A DNA stretch of 34,812 bases from Litorivivens sp041625575 (GCA_041625575.1 JBFJTG010000020.1:1-34812), one strand, 5' to 3'; shown: positions 24,739-33,730, numbered from the stretch's first letter. The notes: generated from the letters alone by a model not told the origin. Numbers and translations: made by a program.

Positions 24739-25503
24739 ATGAGTGACTTACTAAAATCTAAAACGGCATTGGTTACCGGCGGAGGCTCGGGTATCGGTCG
24801 TGCCATTAGCATGACGATGGCGCGCGAGGGAGCCAAAGTTACCGTTGCGGACTACAACGAAAACTTTGGACGCGAATGCGTAGCCCAGATTGAACAGGCA
24901 GGCGGAACGGCTATATTTGTGAAAGTTGATGTCACCGATGAAGCGCAAGTGAAGTCTATGGTTGACGAAGCGATTGCCGCCTTTGGTCGTCTTGATATCG
25001 CTTGTAATAATGCTGCTGTAAGTCGCGGCAGCGGCCCCATACACCAATTCACCAAAGACACCTTTGAGCAGACTATCGAAATGTGTCTGACCAATACCTG
25101 GTTGTGCATGAAGTATGAGCTTGAAGCCATGTTGACTCAAGGTGGTGGTTCAATCGTTAACATTTCATCCAATGCCTCTTTGCGTGGTCAGGCCTTTAAT
25201 ACGGCCTATGCTACGGCAAAAAGCGGTGTCAATATTCTGACCAAAAGTTCGGCTGCGGAATATGGCGACAAAGGCATTCGTATTAATGCAATTTCTCCGG
25301 GAGTCATCCGCACGCCGGGCCTGGAAAAATATTTTGATGAACAGCCCAAAATGGCTGAAGGTCTGAAAAAGGTGGCCGTCATGAAACGCCTTGGAGAGCC
25401 GGAAGAAATCGCCGAGGCGGTGGTATTTTTTGCCTCTGATCGCGCGTCCTTTATTACCGGGCAATTACTGTCAGTTGACGGTGGTGGCGCAATTCGCGGT
25501 TGA
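24739..25503 (+). CDS. Short-chain dehydrogenase/reductase
   Basis: The 254-aa classical SDR has TGGGSGIG (13-20), NNAA (90-93), Ser143/Ser144 and Tyr157-x3-Lys161 (YATAK), and a C-terminal VDGGGA. The acidic residue after the second strand (ADYNE) suggests NAD rather than NADP preference; this is inference. It starts 3 bp after the membrane-protein gene and is followed by the Rieske gene after 34 bp. Likely oxidises or reduces a hydroxyl/keto group of the operon substrate. Confidence 0.9.
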   Translation: MSDLLKSKTALVTGGGSGIGRAISMTMAREGAKVTVADYNENFGRECVAQIEQAGGTAIFVKVDVTDEAQVKSMVDEAIAAFGRLDIACNNAAVSRGSGPIHQFTKDTFEQTIEMCLTNTWLCMKYELEAMLTQGGGSIVNISSNASLRGQAFNTAYATAKSGVNILTKSSAAEYGDKGIRINAISPGVIRTPGLEKYFDEQPKMAEGLKKVAVMKRLGEPEEIAEAVVFFASDRASFITGQLLSVDGGGAIRG

Positions 25504-25537
25504 TGCTGACGGGTGGTTTTATTCAGGAGTTTAAGCT

Positions 25538-26530
25538 ATGAAAACTCGCGTTCCCTTACCTATGCCTTACGGCTGGTTTCAGGTTTTATATTCCCACGAG
25601 CTTGCAGTGGGTGAATCCAAACCGCTGCAATACTTCGATACAGAGTTGGTGGTATTTCGCACCGAAAGTGGTGAGGCCAAAGTACTCGATGCCTATTGTC
25701 CCCATATGGGGGCGCATCTTGGCTACGGTATTCGCGACCAGGTTGGTGGCGGCTCCCGGGTATCGGGTGAGAGTATCGTCTGCCCCTTTCACGGTTGGGA
25801 GTATAACGGCGACGGCCGGTGTACCAAGGTACCTTATGCGACAAACCCGCCGCCAAAGGTTGCGCGCTGTGAACAAGTGATCGGTAGTTGGCCCGTGCGC
25901 GAACTCAATCAATGCATCTATGTGTGGTATCACCCGGAAAAGCTCGATCCTGACTATGAGCCGGATGTTCTCGAAGAAGCCGACGCAAACAATAGTGACT
26001 GGGGCGAATTGGAAACCTATGAGTGGGAAATTGACACTCATATGCAGGAGATAGGTGAGAACGCCGTCGACCCCGCCCATTTTTTGTATGTTCATGGCAC
26101 GGCCGACGTGCCACAACCCGCGGAAATGGAATTTGACGGTCACCGGCGTCATGGCTTTCTGAAAACCGAAATGAATACGCCCAGAGGCACTGTTCACGGC
26201 AGTATTGAAAATCGAAATATTGGCCCCGGTCTGGCGGTCGTCAAATTCAGCGGAATCTGTGAAACCGTGTTGATGGCGAATATCTCGCCCATTGCGCCGG
26301 AAAAATCGGTCGCCAAGTACGCCTTTATTCAGCGTCAGGACGCAGGCAAAACGGCCGGGCGGGTAGGTCAGGCCATCATCGATGATATCTGCAAGCAGAT
26401 GGAAGAGGACAGGGTGATCTGGGCCCATAAGCGCTATCTTGAGAAGCCCATGCTGTGTGACGGCGACGGGCCCTTTTCGCGCTTTAGAAAATGGTACGGC
26501 CAGTTCCTGATTAACGAGCGCATAGCCTAA
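25538..26530 (+). CDS. KshA-like Rieske non-haem iron oxygenase
   Basis: A 330-aa oxygenase of the KshA/DAF-36 type. The Rieske ligands are Cys54, His56, Cys82 and His85 (CPHMGAH and CPFHGW). Mononuclear iron ligands are predicted at His181 and His186 (DPAHFLYVH) and Asp291 (MEEDRVIW). The C-terminus (IWAHKRYLEKPML, RKWYGQF) parallels that of 3-ketosteroid 9-alpha-hydroxylase KshA. No KshB-type reductase is in the window. AGGAG precedes the ATG. With the flavin oxidoreductase and SDRs around it, a polycyclic terpenoid or steroid substrate is likely but unproven. Confidence 0.9.
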   Translation: MKTRVPLPMPYGWFQVLYSHELAVGESKPLQYFDTELVVFRTESGEAKVLDAYCPHMGAHLGYGIRDQVGGGSRVSGESIVCPFHGWEYNGDGRCTKVPYATNPPPKVARCEQVIGSWPVRELNQCIYVWYHPEKLDPDYEPDVLEEADANNSDWGELETYEWEIDTHMQEIGENAVDPAHFLYVHGTADVPQPAEMEFDGHRRHGFLKTEMNTPRGTVHGSIENRNIGPGLAVVKFSGICETVLMANISPIAPEKSVAKYAFIQRQDAGKTAGRVGQAIIDDICKQMEEDRVIWAHKRYLEKPMLCDGDGPFSRFRKWYGQFLINERIA

Positions 26531-26575
26531 TACGCGGATGCGTAATTATTTGATTCTGCGGAGACGCGAAGTCCC

Positions 26576-28696
26576 ATGTTCGATTCCTACCAGCACCTTT
26601 TGAAGCCCGGCCGCATTGGCACTCTTGAATTGAAGAATCGCATGGTGGTGTCGGCCATGGGGGTTAACCTCGCTGAACCCGATGGCCACTGTGGCGAACA
26701 GATACGGGCCTTTCATGCCGAGCAGGCAAAAGGGGGCGCCGGGCTTATCACCCTGGGTGTGGCCGGCGTTGCCTGGCCACATGGCGGCAACCAGCCCCGT
26801 CAGGTAGCGATATCGGATGACAAATTTATTCCCGGCTTAAAAGCCATGGCCGACGCCGTTCATGGCTACGGTTCGAAATTGATTTCCCAGCTTCATTTCG
26901 GCGGCTTGGTGGGTGTTGAGGATATGAAAGCGGGGCGGCCCGTATGGATTCCCTCCATGCCGGAGTTCAAGCAGAGCGACCTTGCCCAAGGCATGTTGCC
27001 TGATGAAACGGCGCGTTCGGCAACTTCGCAAAAGCTGGATGTAAAACTGCATGTTATGACGCCCGATGATATTCAGGTGCTGGTGCAGAAGTTCGCCGAC
27101 GCGGCTCGCCGCGTCCGAGAGGCCGGGTTGGATGGCCTGGAAATTCACGCGGGCCACGGTTACATCATTTCCTCCTTCCTATCGCCGCTGTCTAACCAGC
27201 GCGACGATGCCTATGGCGGCTCGCTGGAAAATCGCGCACGGTTGTTGATGGAAATAATAGCGGCTGTGCGCAGCGAAGTTGGCAATGATTTTCCTGTGTG
27301 GTGCAAGCTTGATTCCGGTGAATTCGGCCAGACCGAAGGCATTTCACTGGATGATGCGAAAGCCACTGCGCTAATGGCGCAGAATGCGGGCTCCGATGCC
27401 ATTACCGTTAGCGCTTATCACGATACTTCGCGCGGTGCCTTGCACTCGGAATCCAATATTCCCCATGTGCCCGAGCGCATGGTGAGTAACGCGATCGCTA
27501 TCAAACAGGTTGTGCAGGTTCCGGTTATTGCGTCTGGGAGAATTGAGCCCGCGTCCGCCAGTCGTCATATCGGCGCCGGACATTTTGATTTTCTGGGTAT
27601 GGGCCGCAAAATGTTGGCCGATCCTCATTTACCCCGAAAGATCGCCGAAAATCGTATCAAGGATATTCGCCCCTGCGTTTACTGCTATTGCTGTGTAAGC
27701 CAGATTTACGTGGAAGCGGCAGTGAAATGTGCGGTTAATCCCGATACGGCCGCGGAAGCAGAAAACCTGTTGGCGCCTGCGCAAGTGAAAAAGCACATTG
27801 CCGTGGTCGGCGGGGGTCCCGGTGGTATGGAGGCGGCGCGGCGCCTGTCATTGCGCGGCCATCAAGTTACGTTGCTGGAAAAAAGCTCGGTGCTGGGCGG
27901 TACCCTGCAGTTTGCGGCCATGGCCTACGAGCCCAACGGTAAATTGCTCGACTGGCTGCGATCACAGGTCAAAGCGCTCAATATTATTATCTCGCTCAAC
28001 ACGCCGGCGACCGCCGAGCAGCTCAAACGATTGAAAGTCGACGAGGTAGTGGTTGCCACCGGTGCCACGCGCACGATGCCGGAGCTTCCCGGCAGTGATC
28101 AGGACTTTGTCTTTAGCGGCGATGAAATGCGCGCGATGGTGCTGGGCGAAAAACTGGCGTCGCTTAAAGACAAGATAAGTGCCGGAACGCAATTGATACT
28201 CGCCGCAGGTGCGGCAACGGGAGCGACCCGTCAGCGAAAGCTGGTTAATATTGCGAGCCGCGTTTGGCTGCCCTTGGGCAAACGCATCGTCATTATTGGC
28301 GGGGAATTAGTCGGGTTGGAGCTGGCAGAATTCCTTGCCCATCGCGGCCGCGATGTAACGGTCATTAATGAATCCAGTCACGCGGGTGCGGGGCTGTATC
28401 TGGTGCGCCGGATGCGCCTGCTGGAAGAGTTGAAAGAATTGGGCGTCACTCTAGTCAACAAGGCTGAAGAGATAGCGGTGCTTGATCACGTGGTTCTTTA
28501 CCGCAACTACCGCGGACAGGAGCGTTGCGTGGGGGCTGATCATGTCGTTGTCGCCAAGGGCGCTGAGGGCGATCTTAAGCTTGCAGATTCCTTACGTAGC
28601 GCCGGCCTAAGTGTGCATACGGTCGGAGACTGCAGTGGCGTGAGCTATATCGAAGGTGCAATGCATGACGCCGCTAGAGTTGCCGCGTCTCTTTAG
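26576..28696 (+). CDS. NADH:flavin oxidoreductase, FadH/BaiCD-like (OYE with 4Fe-4S)
   Basis: This 706-aa multidomain flavoenzyme has an N-terminal OYE-type FMN barrel (1-350; HAGHGYIISSFLSP with QRDDAYGGSLENR), a [4Fe-4S] segment with Cys367, Cys370, Cys373 and Cys385, then FAD/NAD-binding domains (VGGGPGGMEA at 411-420, IIGGELVGLELAEF near 575-590). This is the architecture of 2,4-dienoyl-CoA reductase and of bile-acid BaiCD/BaiH enzymes, which reduce conjugated C=C bonds. It follows the Rieske gene after 45 bp and ends the operon. Confidence 0.92.
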   Translation: MFDSYQHLLKPGRIGTLELKNRMVVSAMGVNLAEPDGHCGEQIRAFHAEQAKGGAGLITLGVAGVAWPHGGNQPRQVAISDDKFIPGLKAMADAVHGYGSKLISQLHFGGLVGVEDMKAGRPVWIPSMPEFKQSDLAQGMLPDETARSATSQKLDVKLHVMTPDDIQVLVQKFADAARRVREAGLDGLEIHAGHGYIISSFLSPLSNQRDDAYGGSLENRARLLMEIIAAVRSEVGNDFPVWCKLDSGEFGQTEGISLDDAKATALMAQNAGSDAITVSAYHDTSRGALHSESNIPHVPERMVSNAIAIKQVVQVPVIASGRIEPASASRHIGAGHFDFLGMGRKMLADPHLPRKIAENRIKDIRPCVYCYCCVSQIYVEAAVKCAVNPDTAAEAENLLAPAQVKKHIAVVGGGPGGMEAARRLSLRGHQVTLLEKSSVLGGTLQFAAMAYEPNGKLLDWLRSQVKALNIIISLNTPATAEQLKRLKVDEVVVATGATRTMPELPGSDQDFVFSGDEMRAMVLGEKLASLKDKISAGTQLILAAGAATGATRQRKLVNIASRVWLPLGKRIVIIGGELVGLELAEFLAHRGRDVTVINESSHAGAGLYLVRRMRLLEELKELGVTLVNKAEEIAVLDHVVLYRNYRGQERCVGADHVVVAKGAEGDLKLADSLRSAGLSVHTVGDCSGVSYIEGAMHDAARVAASL

Positions 28697-28707
28697 ATTA
28701 GAGCCTA

Positions 28708-28741
28708 AATGCCGCGCAGGCGTTAAGTATTGCGGGCATTG
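28708..28741. terminator. Possible bidirectional terminator between convergent genes
   Basis: AATGCCGC (28708-28715) pairs with GCGGGCATT (28732-28740) with one bulged G, loop about 16 nt, followed by TGTTTAAAA on the plus strand. It lies in the 46-bp gap between the convergent flavin oxidoreductase and TpsB genes. The T tract is interrupted, so confidence is limited. Confidence 0.45.
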
Positions 28742-28742
28742 T

Positions 28743-30410
28743 TTAAAAGTGCGCTTTGAGCACCACAAAAAAATCAGCTTCAGCATCGTCAACCTGCGCG
28801 GAATCGACATTGGAATCTGCCAAGGGGCGCGCGACGACAGCACTCACATCGAGATGGTCCCAGAGTTTCAGTGTTGCGCTGATGCCTGCGTCGGCGAGGG
28901 TGCTAAAACTACCGACGGAAACCCCAGTGCTATTTTTGCCGCTAGCGTTTTCATAGCGTGCCGCGCCGTACTCTGCAAATAAGGAAAAACTCAGGGTACT
29001 GTTTTCGAATTGTGCGCTGCGAATCAGGCTGGCGCTAATATGGGCGCCCGTGTCTCCGACGAGAACACCCGGCAAATAGGCGCGCATGGTGCTCATGCCG
29101 CCCAGCACCCATTGCTGCTGTTGGGGAACTTGTTCATTGGCCAGTTGGGCGCTAATGCTGGTGGCAAATTGATAGTTGGGGGCGAACTCGTAGACCATGC
29201 TGGCGCTGGGTTTGAGCGTTATAAATTTGCTTGTCCGCTTTCCGATGCTCACGCCTTCGCTGGTGCTGTCGCTTCCCAGTGTGCCGGAATCTCCGCTCAA
29301 TCCGCCTGTAAGATTGAGGCCCAACTTCCATTTCAGGGGCTTATCGCTGAAGACTTGGGCGCGCTCATAGCTGGAGCCCACGTCTAGCGTTGCGTAGGCT
29401 TCGTCCTGCAGAAAGAGGCCGTTGTCCTGTTCCAGTGTGGAATCGACCCATTGTACTTGCTGTGAAAAAAGCAGGCGGCGGTCGAGGTCGGCGCTCGCTA
29501 TTTGTTGGCCGCGTAAAGCCAATTGGCTTATGTCTGCCGAGAAATCAGCATTTCCTGCTTGGCCCGGGCTGCCGGGCAGCAGGCATTGGCCGAGCACCAG
29601 AGGGGATGCGCAGCTTGCTGCTGGCGCACTTGCTGCAGCCAGTTGGCGATCGTACTCGGTTTGCTGGAGATCCAGCTCGTAGACCCCAAAGCGGCTAGTC
29701 TGGTTGGCTTTTACTTGAACGCTGCCGAAATCTTCGCCTTCTCCCGCTTCACCCCATTCCGGGATGGCTGTTTGGTAGGCTGCGCTCAGACGTGTGCCTG
29801 TGCTGAAGTCCCTGCTAAGCGTGGCATTGGCGAAATAGCGACCGGCAAAACGGCTGCCCTGATTACCCAATTGCAGCGCACCGTGCCAGGGAGAATGCTG
29901 CTCGGCCGCAACACCATTCAGTTCCATATCCACTATTTCGCGATTGTCATCTCTCTCGCGGTAGCTAACACTGTAATTTACGCCGCTGCGTTCTGATAAG
30001 AGATTGGCTTGCGAGCGCCTGTGTACAAATTCCGCACGCGAGGGCGCTTGCTCTCCTTCCAAGCCTTTAAAGTATTGGGTAATTGCACTATCGCCGGAGA
30101 TTTCACCGAGGGTTTTCTGTAGCGCCCTTACATGAATGACGCCATTGAATGGCCGCGTGTAGACGTATTGCACCAGCAGATGCCCGCGTCGGTGCGTCCA
30201 GGCATTCATGAGCACGATGGCTTCGGAGGGCGATTTTGCCTGTTCGAATATTTGATCTAGCTCCGCGTTATTGAGGTAGTGGAAGCCGCTCAGTTGCAAA
30301 GCATAATCTCCCAGGCGCCGAATATAGGCGCCCTGAGTCTGGCTCGCCTCAACAACGGTAGCTGGAATAGTCAGTACCGGGGGTAAGGGTGGTGGGAGAT
30401 CTATCGCCAT
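28743..30410 (-). CDS. TpsB/FhaC/ShlB-family outer-membrane barrel, no visible signal peptide
   Basis: The 555-aa protein has a Pro-rich N-terminus (PPPLPPVLTIP), a POTRA-like domain about 25-115, and a 16-strand-type barrel with the LGGMSTMRAYLPG segment (conserved TpsB motif, about 440-452) and terminal Phe555. TpsB proteins secrete a TpsA partner across the outer membrane. Oddly, the start with a good AGGA site 7 nt upstream encodes no signal peptide, and there is no upstream in-frame start. No TpsA gene is in the window. The gene follows the OmpA-family gene after 34 bp. Confidence 0.85.
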   Translation of the reverse strand: MAIDLPPPLPPVLTIPATVVEASQTQGAYIRRLGDYALQLSGFHYLNNAELDQIFEQAKSPSEAIVLMNAWTHRRGHLLVQYVYTRPFNGVIHVRALQKTLGEISGDSAITQYFKGLEGEQAPSRAEFVHRRSQANLLSERSGVNYSVSYRERDDNREIVDMELNGVAAEQHSPWHGALQLGNQGSRFAGRYFANATLSRDFSTGTRLSAAYQTAIPEWGEAGEGEDFGSVQVKANQTSRFGVYELDLQQTEYDRQLAAASAPAASCASPLVLGQCLLPGSPGQAGNADFSADISQLALRGQQIASADLDRRLLFSQQVQWVDSTLEQDNGLFLQDEAYATLDVGSSYERAQVFSDKPLKWKLGLNLTGGLSGDSGTLGSDSTSEGVSIGKRTSKFITLKPSASMVYEFAPNYQFATSISAQLANEQVPQQQQWVLGGMSTMRAYLPGVLVGDTGAHISASLIRSAQFENSTLSFSLFAEYGAARYENASGKNSTGVSVGSFSTLADAGISATLKLWDHLDVSAVVARPLADSNVDSAQVDDAEADFFVVLKAHF

Positions 30411-30444
30411 TGTTTTTTCCTGATTGTGATTGCTCTGCTATCGA

Positions 30445-31554
30445 TTACTCGTCCGGATCAACAAATTCGATCTTGTATTCCGGATAGCTCTCGTCGCCGG
30501 AAGCCTCACTTGAAACATTGGATTCACTTTGCTGACTTGAAGCCGGTGATTGTGCACTACCGGTTTGTTCGAGAAACTCCAGCACTTCGGAGTAGCCTTG
30601 CTCTGCTGCCTCCACTTTTTCCTGCTTCCGCAATTTTTCGGATTCCCTGAGCTTTCGTTCCCTTGCTGCGCGCTCTTGGGCGAGCCGTATGGCGTCTTCG
30701 CGAGCCTGCATTTCGGCGCGCACCTGCTCAAATTCATCCGTATCAGCAAGCTTTAATTCAATACGTCGATTTATGCGTTCAGCCTCGGTAACTGACTGAC
30801 CATCGGGCCTGCGTGAGCTTGTGAGCGGATAGGCTTCCCCCAAGCCACGATAAGCAAGCTTCTCCTTGGGGACGCCGGACTTTGTCAGGTAATTGAACAC
30901 GGACTCTGCGCGGCTCAGAGACAGCGTCAGGTTATCGGCTTCCGAACCCTGGCTGTCGGTATGGCCTTCAATGATCAACAGCGGTGAAGATAGTTCGCGA
31001 ATGAGCGCCACGACTTCGTCAAGGTAGGCACGCGCAGATCGTGATAAGGCCGTTGAATTCGGACTGAAATTGACTCCGCTTAGAATAATGGGGGCGTTCG
31101 GGCTTAGTCCGCAACCGCTGGCTAGTACGGCGATCCCTAGCGGGGTTCCAAGACATTCGTCGTTTTCATCGCAAATGCCATCCTTGTCCGTGTCAGTGCA
31201 ATTTTGGCTGCTAGGGTTTGCTTTGTTGAGCGATAGGCCGGGTAATTCAATGATACTGATTTCACTATCGCCACAGGCGACGCCTTCACAATTGTTAGAA
31301 AACCCCGGTTCCCCGCTTTCGCCTGGAGCCAGCAAGTCGGTAATGCCGAATACATCCGGCGTCAAATTGACGCCGTTCAGGCCACCGCTGTCGCCGCCGA
31401 CAGTGAAATCGGCAATAGGTGTTGAGACGGAGATCAGCGGTTCATTAGGCAGAAGGGGAATATCTAGGGGTAGATCCTGAGCAAGAGACAGGGCGGCCTG
31501 CATTAGCAATAGCGCTGCCAGACAGCAGCGCCGGCCAATAGGGCGGATGTTCAT
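30445..31554 (-). CDS. OmpA-family protein with thrombospondin type 3 repeat and charged tail
   Basis: This 369-aa protein has a signal peptide (MNIRPIGRRCCLAALLLMQAALSLA, cleavage about after 25), a Gly/Pro/Asn-rich region (30-115), a TSP3-like calcium segment DTDKDGICDENDEC (121-134), an OmpA peptidoglycan-binding domain (about 155-270; EGHTDSQGS, LSRAESV, RINRRIEL) and a 100-residue highly charged coiled-coil/Ser-rich tail. I start at 31554 because that Met begins a clear signal peptide; the frame opens as far as 31725, where it would abut the divergent gene. Likely anchors a surface complex to peptidoglycan; TpsB follows 34 bp downstream. Confidence 0.85.
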   Translation of the reverse strand: MNIRPIGRRCCLAALLLMQAALSLAQDLPLDIPLLPNEPLISVSTPIADFTVGGDSGGLNGVNLTPDVFGITDLLAPGESGEPGFSNNCEGVACGDSEISIIELPGLSLNKANPSSQNCTDTDKDGICDENDECLGTPLGIAVLASGCGLSPNAPIILSGVNFSPNSTALSRSARAYLDEVVALIRELSSPLLIIEGHTDSQGSEADNLTLSLSRAESVFNYLTKSGVPKEKLAYRGLGEAYPLTSSRRPDGQSVTEAERINRRIELKLADTDEFEQVRAEMQAREDAIRLAQERAARERKLRESEKLRKQEKVEAAEQGYSEVLEFLEQTGSAQSPASSQQSESNVSSEASGDESYPEYKIEFVDPDE

Positions 31555-31737
31555 CAGTGGATAGCGTACGACTGGCACCTTGAGAGCGACTTCCAAATGA
31601 CGTTGAATCGCTCTAGCATACCTTGTGTCAGGACGGTATGCACCAGTCATCGCCGCCCGTGACCTGACCGCTGCTTCATTGAGATAGCGTATAAGCAATG
31701 TGAAGGTAAGGGCCGCGATCATCATGGAGGATGTGAA
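31555..31737. promoter_or_regulatory. Divergent control region with operator-like repeats
   Basis: The 183-bp region between the OmpA gene and the orphan gene contains a perfect inverted repeat GCATACC (31616-31622) / GGTATGC (31635-31641) with 12-bp spacer, outer inverted arms GACTGG (31570-31575) / CCAGTC (31643-31648), and a direct repeat GATAGCGTA at 31560-31568 and 31683-31691. A TATAAG -10 candidate overlaps the second copy. Consistent with shared control of both directions; no regulator can be named. Confidence 0.45.
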
Positions 31738-32136
31738 ATGTCTAGATCAGTCGTCAGTCAACACGGTGAATTCAATGCGATGTGGTATCAGCTTACGCCG
31801 GGGCAAACCTATCGACTTATAATACGCGCATGGAAGCAGGACGATAGCGGCAGGCAAGTTTGCGGCGGCAGTATCGTATTTAATTATGGCGAATTTCAGC
31901 AACAATTTGACGGCGCCGGCGGTATCGCCAGCGCCGTGGACGGAATTGCCATCAGTTTCTCAGATACCCAGTGGTGTGATATTCATGCCACCCCCCACAG
32001 TCAGTACAACATGGAATTGGAGTTGCGTTTGCAGGCACTTAACGGAAAATTTCTCGGTGAGACCTTTCGGCGATCAGTTAGTAACACGCTTAGTGCGAGC
32101 TTTAATTTGATGCTTGCCTGTGTCGAGGACGCCTGA
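31738..32136 (+). CDS. Small protein of unknown function, 132 aa
   Basis: A 132-aa protein without signal peptide or membrane segment, with predicted beta-rich character (alternating aromatic/hydrophobic residues in WYQLTPGQTYRLIIRAW and GGSIVFNYGEF). Three Cys (42, 80, 128) are present. I recognise no family. A GGAGG ribosome site lies 7 nt before the ATG, and the next gene starts 2 bp after its stop, so the pair is co-translated with the outer-membrane protein. A chaperone or cytoplasmic partner of that protein is one guess. Confidence 0.75.
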   Translation: MSRSVVSQHGEFNAMWYQLTPGQTYRLIIRAWKQDDSGRQVCGGSIVFNYGEFQQQFDGAGGIASAVDGIAISFSDTQWCDIHATPHSQYNMELELRLQALNGKFLGETFRRSVSNTLSASFNLMLACVEDA

Positions 32137-32138
32137 GC

Positions 32139-33698
32139 ATGGGCCGTCATGCATGGATTGTACTCACGCTATGCTTGTTTGCTCAGGGGCTCAATGCCCA
32201 AACAATTGATTCGGCCTCAAGCGCGCATGCTTTTATGGTGCCGTGGTTAGCTTCGTGCCCGCAGAGTAGTGAGCAAGAGCTCGCTCTACGCAATTGCTTA
32301 CAGTCGGGGGTGATTCGAGCAAAATGTTTGGTCGATCAGGTGGCGCCGCAGCATGGCGCCATCACCAAGCAGGTAAATAATGATGTTCTTGCAGCGTATG
32401 AGCCCGGCGGGAGTGGCACAGATGGGCTGGTTTCACGGCAGTTGGGGCTGCTGCGTGAAATTGTAACGGACGGCGTTCTGCCGACGCTGAGCGGTACAGT
32501 CGATGACTTTTCAAATACCCTATTGCCGAGTTTGCTGGAGACCAGCGATAGCTTGGCCGAGCCGCAAACGCTAGGCATGGCTGTAAATTTGCCGCGCCTG
32601 TTTGGCCTGAAGATGCGATTGGGAGCATTTTCAAATCCTGCTGCGGAGATAAATCCCGCGTTGGAAACCGCATTAATAAAGCGTGGTCAGTTGGAGGCTT
32701 TTCGCTCTGCAGAAAATCGGCTTGATGTGGGCGATGATTATTTCGTTCAAGTGGATGCAACGCTGGTGAATAGTTGGTTTGGACGTGATCAGTCCGACCA
32801 TGCTGCACTACTTTCACGTTTGGCTCGAAGCGCGATTGCAGGTAGCGATCTAGCGTCGGGAGACTATATCAGTCAGCGATTTCAGCGGGCCGCTATAGAG
32901 CTTCTACAAAAGCAAAAGCCGGATGAAGTGGCGATTAATGCAGGCGCTTGCGCCTTGCATCAGTATGGCGAGCACCTAAAGTCTGAGCGAATGAACCAGG
33001 TAAATGCCTACCTCGGCGAATACTGGCGGCTGGTCCATAACCAGCCGCAATTAACATTAAGTTACCGCGAGCTAAACCGCGACGGAATTGTCGGTGCTAA
33101 TAGCGAAAGCCTGCGCATTAAACTCTCTAGCGGAATATTCAATAACATCAACTTCCTGCGTTGGACTGGAGCCTGCTCAACTGCACTGGGTGGCGACCAT
33201 TGCCCGGCAATTTATCGGAAAATACAGGAAAGAAACTGGTTCTTGCGCCATGGTGTCGGCGCATCGGTATATTTTGAGATGGGGCGCATTGCAGATTTGC
33301 GTGTGCAATTACCTAGTCTGACTGAGCCGGTCGCGGAGCAAATTTTGCCTCCATTGGTGCAGGATCAGCTGGTATCGGATGATAATGTGTTTCAGCTTGA
33401 AGGTGGTGACTATCGCCGAGCTGGTTGGTCGGTGGGGGGGATGTTGCTTCAAATGTCGGGTGATGAGGCGAAGCACAAATCGTCAATGCGCATTGATGCC
33501 GGCGTCGACTACTATCGCTACGACCGCGATTCCCTGCGTTTTGATCACAATGTTGGGCGTGTGACGCTTACCTACCGGCGCGGTAGTTTCAGTTTTCCTC
33601 TGCACATAATGTACCGAACGGAGTCCGAGTTTAATGCCGACTTAGGCGACGATGTCGTTATCGGGTTGGGACTACAATCCAGTTTTAGTCGGTGGTAG
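32139..33698 (+). CDS. Predicted outer-membrane protein, unknown function
   Basis: A 519-aa protein with a clean signal peptide (MGRHAWIVLTLCLFAQGLNA, about 1-20), a helical mixed middle part with Cys-containing segments (residues 39-65 and about 345-358), and a C-terminal half with alternating aromatic/hydrophobic strands that ends in Trp519 (SSFSRW), typical of a barrel end. The last about 220 residues could form a small barrel. No family recognised. It starts 2 bp after the 132-aa gene and is divergent from the TpsB/OmpA pair. Confidence 0.75.
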   Translation: MGRHAWIVLTLCLFAQGLNAQTIDSASSAHAFMVPWLASCPQSSEQELALRNCLQSGVIRAKCLVDQVAPQHGAITKQVNNDVLAAYEPGGSGTDGLVSRQLGLLREIVTDGVLPTLSGTVDDFSNTLLPSLLETSDSLAEPQTLGMAVNLPRLFGLKMRLGAFSNPAAEINPALETALIKRGQLEAFRSAENRLDVGDDYFVQVDATLVNSWFGRDQSDHAALLSRLARSAIAGSDLASGDYISQRFQRAAIELLQKQKPDEVAINAGACALHQYGEHLKSERMNQVNAYLGEYWRLVHNQPQLTLSYRELNRDGIVGANSESLRIKLSSGIFNNINFLRWTGACSTALGGDHCPAIYRKIQERNWFLRHGVGASVYFEMGRIADLRVQLPSLTEPVAEQILPPLVQDQLVSDDNVFQLEGGDYRRAGWSVGGMLLQMSGDEAKHKSSMRIDAGVDYYRYDRDSLRFDHNVGRVTLTYRRGSFSFPLHIMYRTESEFNADLGDDVVIGLGLQSSFSRW

Positions 33699-33730
33699 AT
33701 GTCCGCAGAGTGTCTGTGTGGCACAAGTGT

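Noticed and set aside
25586..26428. Long minus-strand ORF of 280 aa
   Set aside because: It is antisense to the Rieske gene, whose metal-ligand motifs are intact; no domain recognised in the antisense frame.
31555..31725. OmpA-family start at 31725
   Set aside because: The signal peptide begins at Met 31554; the longer form would hide it behind 57 residues and abut the divergent gene's ribosome site.
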